Below, in pieces: positions 17,993 to 27,226 of a DNA stretch of 64,000 nucleotides (positions within the stretch are counted from its first letter, which is position 1; the number at the start of each line of letters is the position of its first letter). The DNA comes from Chitinophaga rupis (GTDB taxonomy: Bacteria > Bacteroidota > Bacteroidia > Chitinophagales > Chitinophagaceae). The notes beneath the pieces were generated by a model that was given only the letters and a program-made list of their open reading frames with translations, did no database searches and was not told the DNA's origin. The stretch is from NCBI RefSeq assembly GCF_900109685.1, contig NZ_FOBB01000008.1, positions 124,001-188,000 of the forward strand, in the 5' to 3' direction. Both the position numbers and the translations under genes were made by a program.

Positions 17993-18366
17993 ATCGAGCT
18001 ACGCTGCTGTGCACGCTTTCTGCTCTGACCTGCTGTTGGCAGGCCGCAGCGGCTTGAACATTAACACAGCAGACATTTACGCTCCATATGCAAACACCTG
18101 GCTGATCACAGCAGTTCTCCTGCCCATTTACATCTTAAGCATAGGGAAAGGGCGGCGCAGTGAATACACCTGTGTAATGAACCTTTTTTGTTAAACAATG
18201 TTATAATAAAAAGCGCCCCCTTGCCAGCCACACAGCCATGGCTCCCGGATCATGACATAATGTTTGTCCTATGAAGAAGCTCATCCGCTGGAGGAACAAG
18301 TTGCAGCACTTATAAGTTTTATTAGTCTGTTCATTTTGTTCATTTTGAGAACAAGATTTTTATTCT
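17993..18366. other. Gene-free stretch upstream of the MauE-like gene
   Basis: About 370 bases hold no convincing gene. A GTG-initiated 61-codon frame at 18009-18194 has one hydrophobic stretch, but its N-terminal composition looks random and it has no recognisable family. The bases before the MauE-like gene contain a short direct repeat (TGTTCATTTTG, then TTCATTTTG, about 18328-18347) that may belong to its promoter. Confidence 0.4.
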
Positions 18367-18801
18367 ATGAAAAAGCAGCTACTTTCAGACCTGATAGCCC
18401 TAATGTTCATTATCCTATTTGTATATGCCGGCTGGACCAAGCTATTGGATCATCGTATGTTTCGCAATCAACTTACGGCCTTTGACTATATAAATAGTTT
18501 TGCCGGCTTTCTGGCCTGGGCGGTGCCATTGATCCATCTGGGCCTGGCACTTCTTTTTATCTGGCCCAGTATGCGGGTATGGGCATTGGGCGGTACGTTT
18601 ATCCTCATGCTAACCTATTCTATCTATATTATTTTAATACTCTACCGGGGCGTTAATGTTCCCTGTGCATGTAGCGGATTATTCAAATTTACGTCGTGGG
18701 CCGGACAGCTGATAATGAACACTGTATTCCTTGCAATGGCAGCCGCGGGGATAATTTTTGAAATCAACCCTAAACAACGTCAGTCTTTTTTTAAACCATA
18801 A
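18367..18801 (+). CDS. MauE/DoxX-type membrane protein
   Basis: This 144-residue protein has four predicted membrane helices (about 8-28, 50-68, 75-96 and 115-133). The loop after helix 3 carries VPCACSG followed by FKFTSW, which matches the CxC(S/G)G and following Trp block of the MauE family. MauE is needed for making the disulfide-rich methylamine dehydrogenase small subunit, and its relatives are linked to periplasmic disulfide formation or electron supply. The gene lies 15 bp before a small exported protein with two cysteines, a pairing seen in other Bacteroidota. A function in oxidising that partner is inference. Confidence 0.75.
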   Translation: MKKQLLSDLIALMFIILFVYAGWTKLLDHRMFRNQLTAFDYINSFAGFLAWAVPLIHLGLALLFIWPSMRVWALGGTFILMLTYSIYIILILYRGVNVPCACSGLFKFTSWAGQLIMNTVFLAMAAAGIIFEINPKQRQSFFKP

Positions 18802-18816
18802 TAAAAAATACATTCT

Positions 18817-19122
18817 ATGAAAAAGATCCATTTTGCCACCTTAGTTTTTTTACTTGTTACAACGGCTGTGTTTGTAGTAAAAGGAGCCCATAGGTCCGTT
18901 GATGTGTACTACCAGTTTTATACAGACGAATCAGGTAATCCTTACTTTTTTGCCGGGGCCAGTGAGGATTTCTTATTAACAGGCTGCAAATTCGGTCCCG
19001 TTATCTGTGGAAAGGTGTACACCGAAGCAGACGTGGAAGAAACCTCACCGGGCTCTGGCGTGTATGTAGTAATTGCCGGCCACGAAAATAATGAAATCGC
19101 CTCCTTTAATAAGTCCGAATAA
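18817..19122 (+). CDS. Small exported two-cysteine protein, DUF6520-like
   Basis: This 101-residue protein has an N-terminal signal sequence (MKKIHFATLVFLLVTTAVFVVKGA). The mature part has only two cysteines, in LTGCKFGPVICGKVY (about residues 67-74), so one disulfide loop is likely. Size, signal peptide, Cys spacing and position beside a MauE-like gene resemble the DUF6520 family of Bacteroidota; the family name is from memory and the match is loose. No enzymatic motif is visible. A hairpin terminator follows about 100 bp downstream, so the two genes form a small operon. Confidence 0.6.
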   Translation: MKKIHFATLVFLLVTTAVFVVKGAHRSVDVYYQFYTDESGNPYFFAGASEDFLLTGCKFGPVICGKVYTEADVEETSPGSGVYVVIAGHENNEIASFNKSE

Positions 19123-19220
19123 GCATGTGAAGAGCGATAATATTTAACGGATACACCATACGTCTTATGAAACAAAGAACTGGTTTCGCTCCACTTGTGC
19201 AGCAAACGATTTGTATGCCC

Positions 19221-19252
19221 GGAAAGCTGCCGCACCTGAGGCGGCAGCTTCC
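19221..19252 (+). terminator. Strong hairpin after the MauE/DUF6520-like pair
   Basis: AAGCTGCCGC (19224-19233) pairs perfectly with GCGGCAGCTT (19241-19250) over a 7-nt loop, and flanking GGA/TCC extends the stem with one bulge. There is no clean T-run, so it may be a terminator or an RNA-stabilising hairpin. Confidence 0.6.
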
Positions 19253-19337
19253 ATTGTTCCTCCTATCAGTATCACAATGATCACCGGCATGGCCGTTACC
19301 TCACCTGAACCAGACTTGAATGTTTAATGTGAAATAT

Positions 19338-21593
19338 ATGAGTAAAAAAACCATACAATTATTGATAGGGTGCTGGTGCTGCTGCTCGTCAGTATTTGCC
19401 CAGACAGTGATTGTTACAGATGATGCAGCTTATACAACCGGGCAGGCATCGGCGGCGCTGGATGTAAAGTCCACCAGCAAAGGCTTTCTGCCGCCCCGCA
19501 TGACAGCGGCGCAGCGAACGGCAGTTGCAAGCCCGGCTGAAGGCTTGCTCGTTTTTCAAACAGATGGTACCAAAGGGCTTTACTATTATATCAATGGCGC
19601 GTGGACCATTCTCGCTTCCGGGGCAGGCGGTTCCTGGTCTCTCACCGGTAACAGCGGAATTAATTCCAGCACAAATTTCCTGGGCACAACGGATAGCGTC
19701 AGTTTGCGCCTGCGCACCAGCAACACTACCCGCATGTCGATTGACAGCGTTGGCAATATTGGCATCGGCACACTAACCCCCACACAAAAGCTGGCGGTGA
19801 ATGGCGCCATCGCCTCTACAGCCACCACCTATCCCAATTACGCGTACAACAGCGCATTCAGGATGGCCTTTGGAGAAAGTAATGTACCGGCCAATGAAAC
19901 CGGCTCAGTGGTGCAATACGGGTCAGGGAGCAGTACCCGCAACATGTTGTTTGCTTTCACCAAAACCAATGTAAATACTTCCTTTTTCGGTAATGACGGC
20001 AACCAGATGATGCTGGGATCGGAATCAACCCGGCCTATCACGTTCCGCACCGGTCTTGTCTATTCGGCTGCAAATATTATGGGTTCCGGTACAGAGATCA
20101 TGCGGGTAAGCCCAACAGGTGTAGGCATTGGCGTTACCGATCCTGCTAACCGCCTGGTAGTAAAAGATACCCTGGAGATCCGGCATGTGGCCGGCGTATC
20201 CCAGGTTTTGTTCAGCAATACGTCAGGCGAAGGTGTGGGCGATTTCCGTATTGCCGGCGACGGTGGCGACCTTTTCTGGCAGGGCGGAGGAGGCAGGGCC
20301 TTACAAATGGGGTCCTATCATACCACCATCCTGGGTGGGGACCGCCAGACAGCTACCCTCCCGGCATTTGTGAGTGGCAGCACCCTGCTTAATACAGGCG
20401 TACTCGTGAAAGCACAGCGGGATGTAAGCGTAGCGCTGGCCATTCAACCTAATTCCGCTTCCCAGACCGCCAATATCACCGAATGGCGCAATGCCTCCGG
20501 TACGGTAATGAATGCAGTAGCTCCAACCGGCTATCTGGGGCTTGGCACCGGAACGCCTACTGCACCTCTGCATGTGGTAGGTACTAATCCCGTAACATTG
20601 TTAGGGGTACAGGCAGGTACCGCCACCAGTACAGACAGTATGCTAACTATTTCCAGCGGCATCGTCAAAAAGCTGCCTGTAAGCACTTTCAGCACACCCG
20701 GCAGCAGCTGGTCTACCACCGGCAACAGCGGCACCAGCCAAACCACCAACTTTGTGGGTACTACCAGCAATGTAGGGCTTAGCTTTCGCACCAATAACGC
20801 GCAAAGGATGATCATTGACAGCGTTGGCAATGTGGCTATCGGAACTACTGCTTTCGACGCCACTAACCGGGAAAGGCTGCTGGTAGATGCCGGCGTCACT
20901 ACTTCTGTGAATGCCATTTATGCAAAGGGCACAGTTAATAATTATTTCCAGATGAATATCCGCAACCTGTCTAACGGCACGCAGGCCAGCTCAGACTATG
21001 TGGCAACAGCAGATAACGGGACCGAAACCACCAACTTTGTGGACCTGGGCATTAACGGCTCCGGGTATGCGTACCAGCCCGGCAACCCCATTGAAACCGG
21101 CCAGCCCAATGATTGTTACCTGATCGGTTCCGGCAACGACCTTTATATTGTTAACAATAACGTTGCAAAGTCCACTATATTCCTGGTGGCAGGTACGGCT
21201 GCTTCCAATGAGGCAATGCGGATCTCACCCGCAGAAAATGTGGGTATTGCCACTACAAGCCCTACGGCCAAGCTGGATGTAGGAGGCACCTTTAAGCTGG
21301 GGGCCAGCGGCTCTGTTATGAACAACATCATTAAAACATCCGTTTCCATTACAGACAACACCAATATCACTTATACGGCCAGCCTTACCAAAACAGCCAC
21401 CGTAACCGGCGCTAACGTTAATGCAACGGTTATTGTAAATCCCCGCACCGCATTGCCTAACGGCGTAAGTATTGCATGGTCACGGGTGAGCGCTGCTAAT
21501 ACGGTGCAGATTAATTTTACCAACACCGGTGCAGGTACCTTTGGCAACCAGGTCCTGGGCACCGTGGTATTTGATATCACTGTTATTCAATAA
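19338..21593 (+). CDS. Large secreted tail-fibre-like surface protein
   Basis: The ATG at 19338 gives a 751-residue protein with a signal peptide ending at SSVFAQ; an ATG at 19320 would add six residues before it. The N-terminal segment ALDVKSTSKGFLPPRMTAAQR followed by GLLVFQTDG and GLYYYINGAW is a common opening of Bacteroidota exoproteins. Two homologous blocks then occur (about 95-160 and 455-520). Each has SWS-TGNSG, TNF-GTT, FRT or LRT, and IDSVGN-(I/A)IGT, like the repeats preceding phage-tail-type intramolecular chaperone domains; no chaperone domain is evident here. The gene ends two bases before the next, a type IX secretion substrate, so the pair probably works together at the cell surface. 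Function is unknown. Confidence 0.65.
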   Translation: MSKKTIQLLIGCWCCCSSVFAQTVIVTDDAAYTTGQASAALDVKSTSKGFLPPRMTAAQRTAVASPAEGLLVFQTDGTKGLYYYINGAWTILASGAGGSWSLTGNSGINSSTNFLGTTDSVSLRLRTSNTTRMSIDSVGNIGIGTLTPTQKLAVNGAIASTATTYPNYAYNSAFRMAFGESNVPANETGSVVQYGSGSSTRNMLFAFTKTNVNTSFFGNDGNQMMLGSESTRPITFRTGLVYSAANIMGSGTEIMRVSPTGVGIGVTDPANRLVVKDTLEIRHVAGVSQVLFSNTSGEGVGDFRIAGDGGDLFWQGGGGRALQMGSYHTTILGGDRQTATLPAFVSGSTLLNTGVLVKAQRDVSVALAIQPNSASQTANITEWRNASGTVMNAVAPTGYLGLGTGTPTAPLHVVGTNPVTLLGVQAGTATSTDSMLTISSGIVKKLPVSTFSTPGSSWSTTGNSGTSQTTNFVGTTSNVGLSFRTNNAQRMIIDSVGNVAIGTTAFDATNRERLLVDAGVTTSVNAIYAKGTVNNYFQMNIRNLSNGTQASSDYVATADNGTETTNFVDLGINGSGYAYQPGNPIETGQPNDCYLIGSGNDLYIVNNNVAKSTIFLVAGTAASNEAMRISPAENVGIATTSPTAKLDVGGTFKLGASGSVMNNIIKTSVSITDNTNITYTASLTKTATVTGANVNATVIVNPRTALPNGVSIAWSRVSAANTVQINFTNTGAGTFGNQVLGTVVFDITVIQ

Positions 21594-21595
21594 GC

Positions 21596-23323
21596 ATGAA
21601 TCTGAACCGGTATATATTTATCCTGGCTGTTCTTATCCCGGCTGTTTTGCGGGGCCAGGGCCTTATTATTCCCTCAGGCGCTTACGTTATCAGTAAAGGG
21701 AATATCGTGCTGCAGGCTAACTGGCAGAACAATGGCACCTTTACCCAGAACACTGGTACAGTAATGTTTAACGGCAACGTACAAACGCTGAATGGCGGGC
21801 CAACGGTCTTTAATAACATAACAGTCGGCGCTAACAGCACCACTACTATTACTACTGCGGGCCATTCGCTGAAAGCGGTCCTCTTATCTAATGGCACACT
21901 GCAGGCAGGCGGAAATCTCACCCTGCTTTCTACCGCTGGACAAACAGCGCTGATCGATGGCACAGGAGCAGGAGAGGTGCTTGGTAATATAACTATGCAG
22001 CGGTACCTGGCTTCCGGCTTCGGGTACAAGTATCTGAGCTCGCCCTTTCAGCATGCAACTGTTAGCGAGCTGGCAGACGATATAGACCTGGGCGCTTCCT
22101 TTCCTACGCTGTACCGGTATGATCAGAGCCTCGCAAGCTCAGGCTGGGTGCACTACGTGAACCCTTCAGATCCCCTGGCAGTGATGCAGGGCTACGCAGC
22201 CAATTTTGGAACAGGCGCTTTACCTGTGACAGCAGATATTACAGGTGTGGTGAACAATCATACCGTGTCCTTACCTGCTTTGTATAACAACCATCAGCCT
22301 TATACCCTTGGTTTTAACCTGGTTGGCAATCCATATCCCTCTCCGATTGACTGGGATGTTTCCGGCGGGTGGACAAAAACAAATATTGACGACGCCATCT
22401 ATTATTTTAATGCAGGAACAGCGGACCAGTATACCGGCACCTACAGCTCTTACATCAATGGCGTATCCAGCGACGGTATTGCCGGCAATATCATTGGCGC
22501 CATGCAGGGCTTTTTCGTGCATGTGTCGGATGGCGCTTATCCGGTTACAGGCGCCTTATCTGTTCAGAACAACACCCGGGTTAATGACCTGAACCCCAAC
22601 TTTCATAAGGAGTATCCCAACCTGTCGCCTATGTTGCGGTTAACCGCTGCATTTGCCGATGAAAGCTATCCCCCGGATCCGGTGGTGGTTTATTTTGAAG
22701 ATACTGCCAGCACCCGCTTTGAAGAGCGCCTGGACGCTTTGAAAAGATTGAATACAGATCCGCGGGCGCCCAACCTGTATGCACTATCCACCGATAATGC
22801 AATGTTATCTATATGTGCCTGGCCTACCCTCAAAGACAGTACCGGCGCCATTCCGCTCGTGCTCCAGACAGACCGTGCGGGATGGATCACCTTTAAGGGG
22901 CAGGACCTGGAACGGATCCCTGCCCACTGGCATATTTATCTCCGGGATACCACTGCAAAGGTTACACGTAGCCTTCAGACAGAGGCGCCCTACCGGCTGT
23001 ACCTGAACAAAGGAGAATATAAAAACCGCTTTTACCTGGTATTTCAAAGAAAGGATAATGCCGGGCCGGATCCTGGTAGCAATAACAATGCTGTTTTTAA
23101 TGCCTATAGCGCTGCCGGAAGATTATATGCGAATATGCAGAACGTAGCTGCGGGGAGGTGCTATATTACCGTCACTAATTTGCTGGGGCAGGTCATACTG
23201 CGGCAGGAGCTTATGGGCAATGGCGTACATGAGCTGAAAGGCCCGTTGAGCAGCGGCCTGTATATTGTAAGCTTTTATGCACCGCAGCTGCAATATGCAA
23301 AGAAAGTGCTGGTTACGCAATAA
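21596..23323 (+). CDS. Secreted protein with type IX secretion (T9SS) C-terminal signal
   Basis: This 575-residue protein has a signal peptide ending at VLRGQG (about residue 21). The N-terminal 130 residues are rich in Asn, Thr and Gly with beta-helix character (NGTFTQNTGTVMFNGN). The C-terminal 75 residues form a T9SS type A sorting domain: AYSAAGRLYANMQN, then YITVTNLLGQVILRQEL, ending SSGLYIVSFYAP and KKVLVTQ. It is therefore expected to cross the outer membrane through the T9SS and be released or anchored. It starts immediately after the preceding surface protein and is likely translationally coupled to it. No catalytic motif is visible; an adhesin or matrix role is a guess. Confidence 0.75.
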   Translation: MNLNRYIFILAVLIPAVLRGQGLIIPSGAYVISKGNIVLQANWQNNGTFTQNTGTVMFNGNVQTLNGGPTVFNNITVGANSTTTITTAGHSLKAVLLSNGTLQAGGNLTLLSTAGQTALIDGTGAGEVLGNITMQRYLASGFGYKYLSSPFQHATVSELADDIDLGASFPTLYRYDQSLASSGWVHYVNPSDPLAVMQGYAANFGTGALPVTADITGVVNNHTVSLPALYNNHQPYTLGFNLVGNPYPSPIDWDVSGGWTKTNIDDAIYYFNAGTADQYTGTYSSYINGVSSDGIAGNIIGAMQGFFVHVSDGAYPVTGALSVQNNTRVNDLNPNFHKEYPNLSPMLRLTAAFADESYPPDPVVVYFEDTASTRFEERLDALKRLNTDPRAPNLYALSTDNAMLSICAWPTLKDSTGAIPLVLQTDRAGWITFKGQDLERIPAHWHIYLRDTTAKVTRSLQTEAPYRLYLNKGEYKNRFYLVFQRKDNAGPDPGSNNNAVFNAYSAAGRLYANMQNVAAGRCYITVTNLLGQVILRQELMGNGVHELKGPLSSGLYIVSFYAPQLQYAKKVLVTQ

Positions 23324-23404
23324 GCCGGTTTCTCCCTTTAAATACTTTATTTTGTAGCCTGTTAGTTATCATAGCAGCATCTGTAAACGTGCAAAAAGAA
23401 TTCT

Positions 23405-24328
23405 ATGTACCGTACAGGCTTAAACAGTGCATTACAACAATATCGTCACTCAGAGCAGGACCCGTCCGGTTATTCCCTGGATACTGAAGAGCTTTATTTT
23501 GGGGACATTGGCCTTAAATGGGGCAGCTGCGCTAACCCTGAACAGCGCGTATATAGTTTCAAACCACGGCAGAACGCAATTGTTTCCCACTTTCGCCTGG
23601 CCGATCCTGCGCCACGGGCACGTTCAGGCAAAGACCAAAGTTTCAGGGAAAAGCATTTTGTTGTTTTCAGGGAAGCAGCAGAAACTTACGAGCTCTCCAT
23701 ATCACCCACCTATGGCGGTACCCGGCGGTTTTTTGAGCTGATGTTATCCGAGCAGCTCTTTAAAAGCATCTTCACACCGGAAAGTGATTTTATGAACCGC
23801 TTGGGGGAAAGTGAAATAGTGAACCGCCCGCTGCCTGGTTTTTGCGCAGCCATGCAGCCCAATATGTACGCCGTCATAAACGAAATGAAACGCGCGCCCT
23901 ATAGTGGTTCATTAAAGGGGCTATACCTCGAAGCAAAGTCCATAGAGCTGTTCCTGTCGCAGGTGAGCCAGCTGGATAAGGGTACGGCCGGCAATACAAA
24001 ATTAAAGCCGGCTGATAAAGAAGCATTATACGCAGTTAAAAGCTATATAGATGCGCATTATCAGCAGGCTTGCTCTATTGTAGACCTGGCCCGTATGGCC
24101 TGCATCAACCAAACAAAACTAAAAACCGGGTTCAAAGCACTATTCGGTAATACCGTATTTGCCTATATAAGCGACCTGCGTATGCAGGAGGCTAAAAAAT
24201 TACTGTTAGACGAAAAATTGCCGGTAGGCGAGGTGGCCGATAAAGTGGGGTATGCCCATGCTCACCATTTTGCAGTTGCTTTCAGAAAAAAATTCGGCGT
24301 GCTGCCGGGAAGCATTAAATTGTTATAG
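23405..24328 (+). CDS. AraC family transcriptional regulator
   Basis: This 307-residue protein has an unrecognised N-terminal ligand-binding region and a C-terminal AraC/XylS DNA-binding domain from about residue 207. The two helix-turn-helix motifs are CSIVDLARMACINQTKLKTG and the block from LPVGEVADKVGYAHAHHFAVAFRKKFG to the end. Architecture resembles PchR-like regulators, which respond to siderophores or other small molecules. It lies 81 bp after the T9SS protein on the same strand and could regulate the two surface-protein genes. The target is unknown. Confidence 0.9.
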   Translation: MYRTGLNSALQQYRHSEQDPSGYSLDTEELYFGDIGLKWGSCANPEQRVYSFKPRQNAIVSHFRLADPAPRARSGKDQSFREKHFVVFREAAETYELSISPTYGGTRRFFELMLSEQLFKSIFTPESDFMNRLGESEIVNRPLPGFCAAMQPNMYAVINEMKRAPYSGSLKGLYLEAKSIELFLSQVSQLDKGTAGNTKLKPADKEALYAVKSYIDAHYQQACSIVDLARMACINQTKLKTGFKALFGNTVFAYISDLRMQEAKKLLLDEKLPVGEVADKVGYAHAHHFAVAFRKKFGVLPGSIKLL

Positions 24329-24408
24329 ATCATACCCCTGCCATATTAATCCCGAGCTCCCGGGTGGCAGCGCTGGAATTTGCCTCCGGAGCATACATAA
24401 TGTAAAGT

Positions 24409-24681
24409 TTATAATTTCTTAATACAGCTCCCGGTTAAACAAAAGGCATAGATAAAAGTCTTAGCTATTGTAATATGATTGGCGTTTGAAACGTTGAATG
24501 TTAGCGGATAGCGGTGCAGATGAATAAATGCCTGCTGGGCATAATTCATAAAATATGTTTTATCGGCATTAAAGAACAACCGGTCCTGGAAATATTCCTG
24601 ATCGTCTGTAAATGCTGAATTCTCCGGAATAAAATCGAAATTGGTATGGCTTTCAGCAAGGCCATTAAAGTCATATAACAT
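24409..24681 (-). CDS. Possible small hypothetical protein (low confidence)
   Basis: A 90-residue minus-strand frame runs from an ATG at 24681-24679 to a stop at 24409. The composition looks protein-like (AESHTNFDFIPENSAFTDD, then FFNADKTYFMNYAQQAF), and it fills the otherwise empty 350-bp gap after the AraC gene. It has no recognised family. Its ATG overlaps the ATG of the divergent DUF5686 gene in a shared CATG, which would leave no room for promoters unless each lies inside the other gene. A start at 24720 is also possible. It may be a gene fragment. Confidence 0.25.
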   Translation of the reverse strand: MLYDFNGLAESHTNFDFIPENSAFTDDQEYFQDRLFFNADKTYFMNYAQQAFIHLHRYPLTFNVSNANHITIAKTFIYAFCLTGSCIKKL

Positions 24682-27196
24682 GCCCAACCGCACCTGCATA
24701 CTTGTTTTGCTGTTCTTCATGCTACAACAAACCGGCCTGCAGGCGCAATCAGTTAATGTTTACGGTACTGTGCAGGATTCGGTGACCAGGTTGCCAATGT
24801 CCAATGTAAAGGTAAGCGCCGGGAACGGCCGTTATACCACCCTTACGGATACTGAAGGTAAATATTCACTGCGTATAGGCAGTAATGTGAGCTTCCTGCA
24901 ATTTTCGGTGGAGGGTTTTTTTACAAAGGTACGGCCTTGCACTAATGCCTATATACAGGAAATAAATGTGCTGCTGGCCTCCAGGGAACGGCAGCTGGCA
25001 ACGGTGGTGGTAAATAGCAAACGGCAGCGTTACAGCAACCGGAATAATCCTGCAGTGGAATTAATAAAACAGGTAGTTGCCCACCGTGATGAGAATGGTA
25101 TCGGCGCGTATACTACTGCAAGTTATGGCCAGTATGAAAAGCTGTGTATGTACCTGGATGGGTTTCCACGCTGGCTATCGGATAAAGGCCCATTGAAACG
25201 GTATCATTTTATTTTTGAAAATAAGGATACTACCAAGGTAGCAGGCAAAGAGCTGGTGCCCATTTATATAGAGGAAAATGTATCCCGCAATTATTTTCAG
25301 CGCAGCCCGCACAGGAAGAACCAGGTGATAGAGGGGCAGAAGAAAGTTGATTACGGTGATTTTATAGATACACATGGAGTAAGCGTTATCCTGAACCGGT
25401 TATACGAAGACATTAATATATACGATCCTGTTGTGGTGGCTTTTACCCGGCAGTTCATCAGCCCTATCTCAGACGCAGGACCTGCCTTTTACAAATATTT
25501 TATACAGGACACCATTGTAGAGGAGAACATCAGGCTGGTACGCCTTTCTTTAATGCCCCGGAATACCAATGCACTGCTCTTTACAGGTACCCTGTATATT
25601 ACGCTGGACGGGCATTACGCGGTAAGAAAACTGAACCTGCATACAAATAAGAATATGAACCTGGGCCTGGTGCGGAATTTCTCTGTTATCCAGGATTTTG
25701 AGCAGGATAGTGTTACACATAAATTTCACCTGGCTTACTCTGATGTGATCACAGACTTTGGATTAACCAAAGGTACCTCCGGCCTGTTTGGCGAAAGACT
25801 GGTGCTTTTCAGCAACTTCGTAACCGGGCAGCCCATTGCAGACAGCCTTTTTAAAAAGGACTATACCGTCGAATATAAGCCGGTTGTAAAACCGGATAGT
25901 TTTTTCCGGGCCTACCGGCTCAATACCTTGTCCACAACAGAAATCCGCACCTATGGGAATATTGACAGCCTGCTGCACATGCCATCCTACAAACTAACCA
26001 CCGACCTGATAAATATGAGCTCAACGGGTTATAAGTCCTTTGGCGCTGTTAGCATTGGGCCGGTTTTCAGTTTCCTGAGCTATAACCCGGTCGAAGGTTT
26101 TAAGCCCCGGGTAGGAGGGCGTACCACTCCCTATTTCAGCAAGCGGTATTACCTGGATGGTTACCTGGCGTATGGTACAAAAGACCAGCAATTCAAATAT
26201 TTTGGCAGCGCCACCTATTCCTTTAACAACCGCTCTGTTTACAGGTATCCCATGCATTTTCTGCGGGTAGGCTACCGGCATGATACAAACATTCCCGGTA
26301 CGGATGATGAATACGTGGAAAGTAATCTTTTACTTTCCATTAATAGCGGGGCTAATGACAAATACCTGTATAACAACATTTTTCGTGTGGATTATGTCTA
26401 TGAATTTGGCAACCACCTGCTGGCAGGCTTTGGCGTTAAATATAAGAAACAGCATCCCTCCGGAAGCCTGTTCTTTGCAAAGGGCGTGGATACGGTTGGT
26501 TCCCTGCAAACGAATGAGCTCTCCGCCACATTCCGCTGGGCGCCCCATGAGCAATTTTACCAGAATGACCTGTGGCGTTTTAATGTTGTAAACCGTTACC
26601 CGATATTAACCGTTAATTACACGCATGGCTTTAATGCGCTGGGTGGTGAATATGATTACAACCGCTTCGAGGCCACCCTCTACAAAAGGTTTTACTGGGC
26701 ACCCTTTGGTTATACAGATATAACGGGCAATGCGGGCTATATTTCAGGCAGCTTACCCTGGCCTTTGTTAGAGATGCACCAGGGCAACCAAACGCTGGGA
26801 TACAGCTCAAGCGGCTTTAATATGATGAACTATCTTGAGTTTGTAAGCGATCACTATGCAGGCATCAGTATTGAGCATTCTTTTAAAGGCTTCTTTTTTG
26901 ACCGTATACCATTGATAAGGAAGTTAAAATGGCGTGAAGTAATATCCGGCAGGTTGCTATATGGTGGCTTGCGCGCAGAGAACCAGCCCTGGGCAAATGG
27001 CGCTTTTAAATTTCCGGTTAAGGATAATGTAACGGCCACGTATACACTTAACAGCGGTCCGTATTTTGAAGCAGGCGCTGGTATTACCCGTATTTTCAAA
27101 GTACTGCGTATAGATGTGATCCGGCGTTTTACCTACCTGAACCATCCTTCCATATCGCAATGGAGTGTACGGGGAGGAATAAACTTTGAGCTGTAA
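24680..27196 (+). CDS. DUF5686 family outer-membrane protein with carboxypeptidase-regulatory-like domain
   Basis: The ATG at 24680 gives an 838-residue protein with a clean signal peptide (MPNRTCILVLLFFMLQQTG, then LQAQ); an in-frame ATG at 24641 would add 13 residues that spoil it. Residues about 24-105 form a CarboxypepD_reg-like beta-sandwich (VYGTVQDSVTRLPMSNVKVS, DTEGKYSL). The DUF5686 region follows, with NPAVELIKQVVAHRDENG, Tyr-rich strands and a C-terminal beta-barrel ending in VRGGINFEL. Such proteins are widespread in Bacteroidota, probably as outer-membrane barrels; their role is not established. It converges with the transglutaminase-like gene 31 bp downstream. Confidence 0.85.
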   Translation: MPNRTCILVLLFFMLQQTGLQAQSVNVYGTVQDSVTRLPMSNVKVSAGNGRYTTLTDTEGKYSLRIGSNVSFLQFSVEGFFTKVRPCTNAYIQEINVLLASRERQLATVVVNSKRQRYSNRNNPAVELIKQVVAHRDENGIGAYTTASYGQYEKLCMYLDGFPRWLSDKGPLKRYHFIFENKDTTKVAGKELVPIYIEENVSRNYFQRSPHRKNQVIEGQKKVDYGDFIDTHGVSVILNRLYEDINIYDPVVVAFTRQFISPISDAGPAFYKYFIQDTIVEENIRLVRLSLMPRNTNALLFTGTLYITLDGHYAVRKLNLHTNKNMNLGLVRNFSVIQDFEQDSVTHKFHLAYSDVITDFGLTKGTSGLFGERLVLFSNFVTGQPIADSLFKKDYTVEYKPVVKPDSFFRAYRLNTLSTTEIRTYGNIDSLLHMPSYKLTTDLINMSSTGYKSFGAVSIGPVFSFLSYNPVEGFKPRVGGRTTPYFSKRYYLDGYLAYGTKDQQFKYFGSATYSFNNRSVYRYPMHFLRVGYRHDTNIPGTDDEYVESNLLLSINSGANDKYLYNNIFRVDYVYEFGNHLLAGFGVKYKKQHPSGSLFFAKGVDTVGSLQTNELSATFRWAPHEQFYQNDLWRFNVVNRYPILTVNYTHGFNALGGEYDYNRFEATLYKRFYWAPFGYTDITGNAGYISGSLPWPLLEMHQGNQTLGYSSSGFNMMNYLEFVSDHYAGISIEHSFKGFFFDRIPLIRKLKWREVISGRLLYGGLRAENQPWANGAFKFPVKDNVTATYTLNSGPYFEAGAGITRIFKVLRIDVIRRFTYLNHPSISQWSVRGGINFEL

Positions 27197-27226
27197 GGGA
27201 GAGCTGTTTTTTTGAACGGCGCCCCG

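Noticed and set aside
18009-18194. 61-codon GTG-initiated frame with one hydrophobic segment
   Set aside because: It has no convincing start region, no family, and sits in a low-information gap; I could not support it as a gene.
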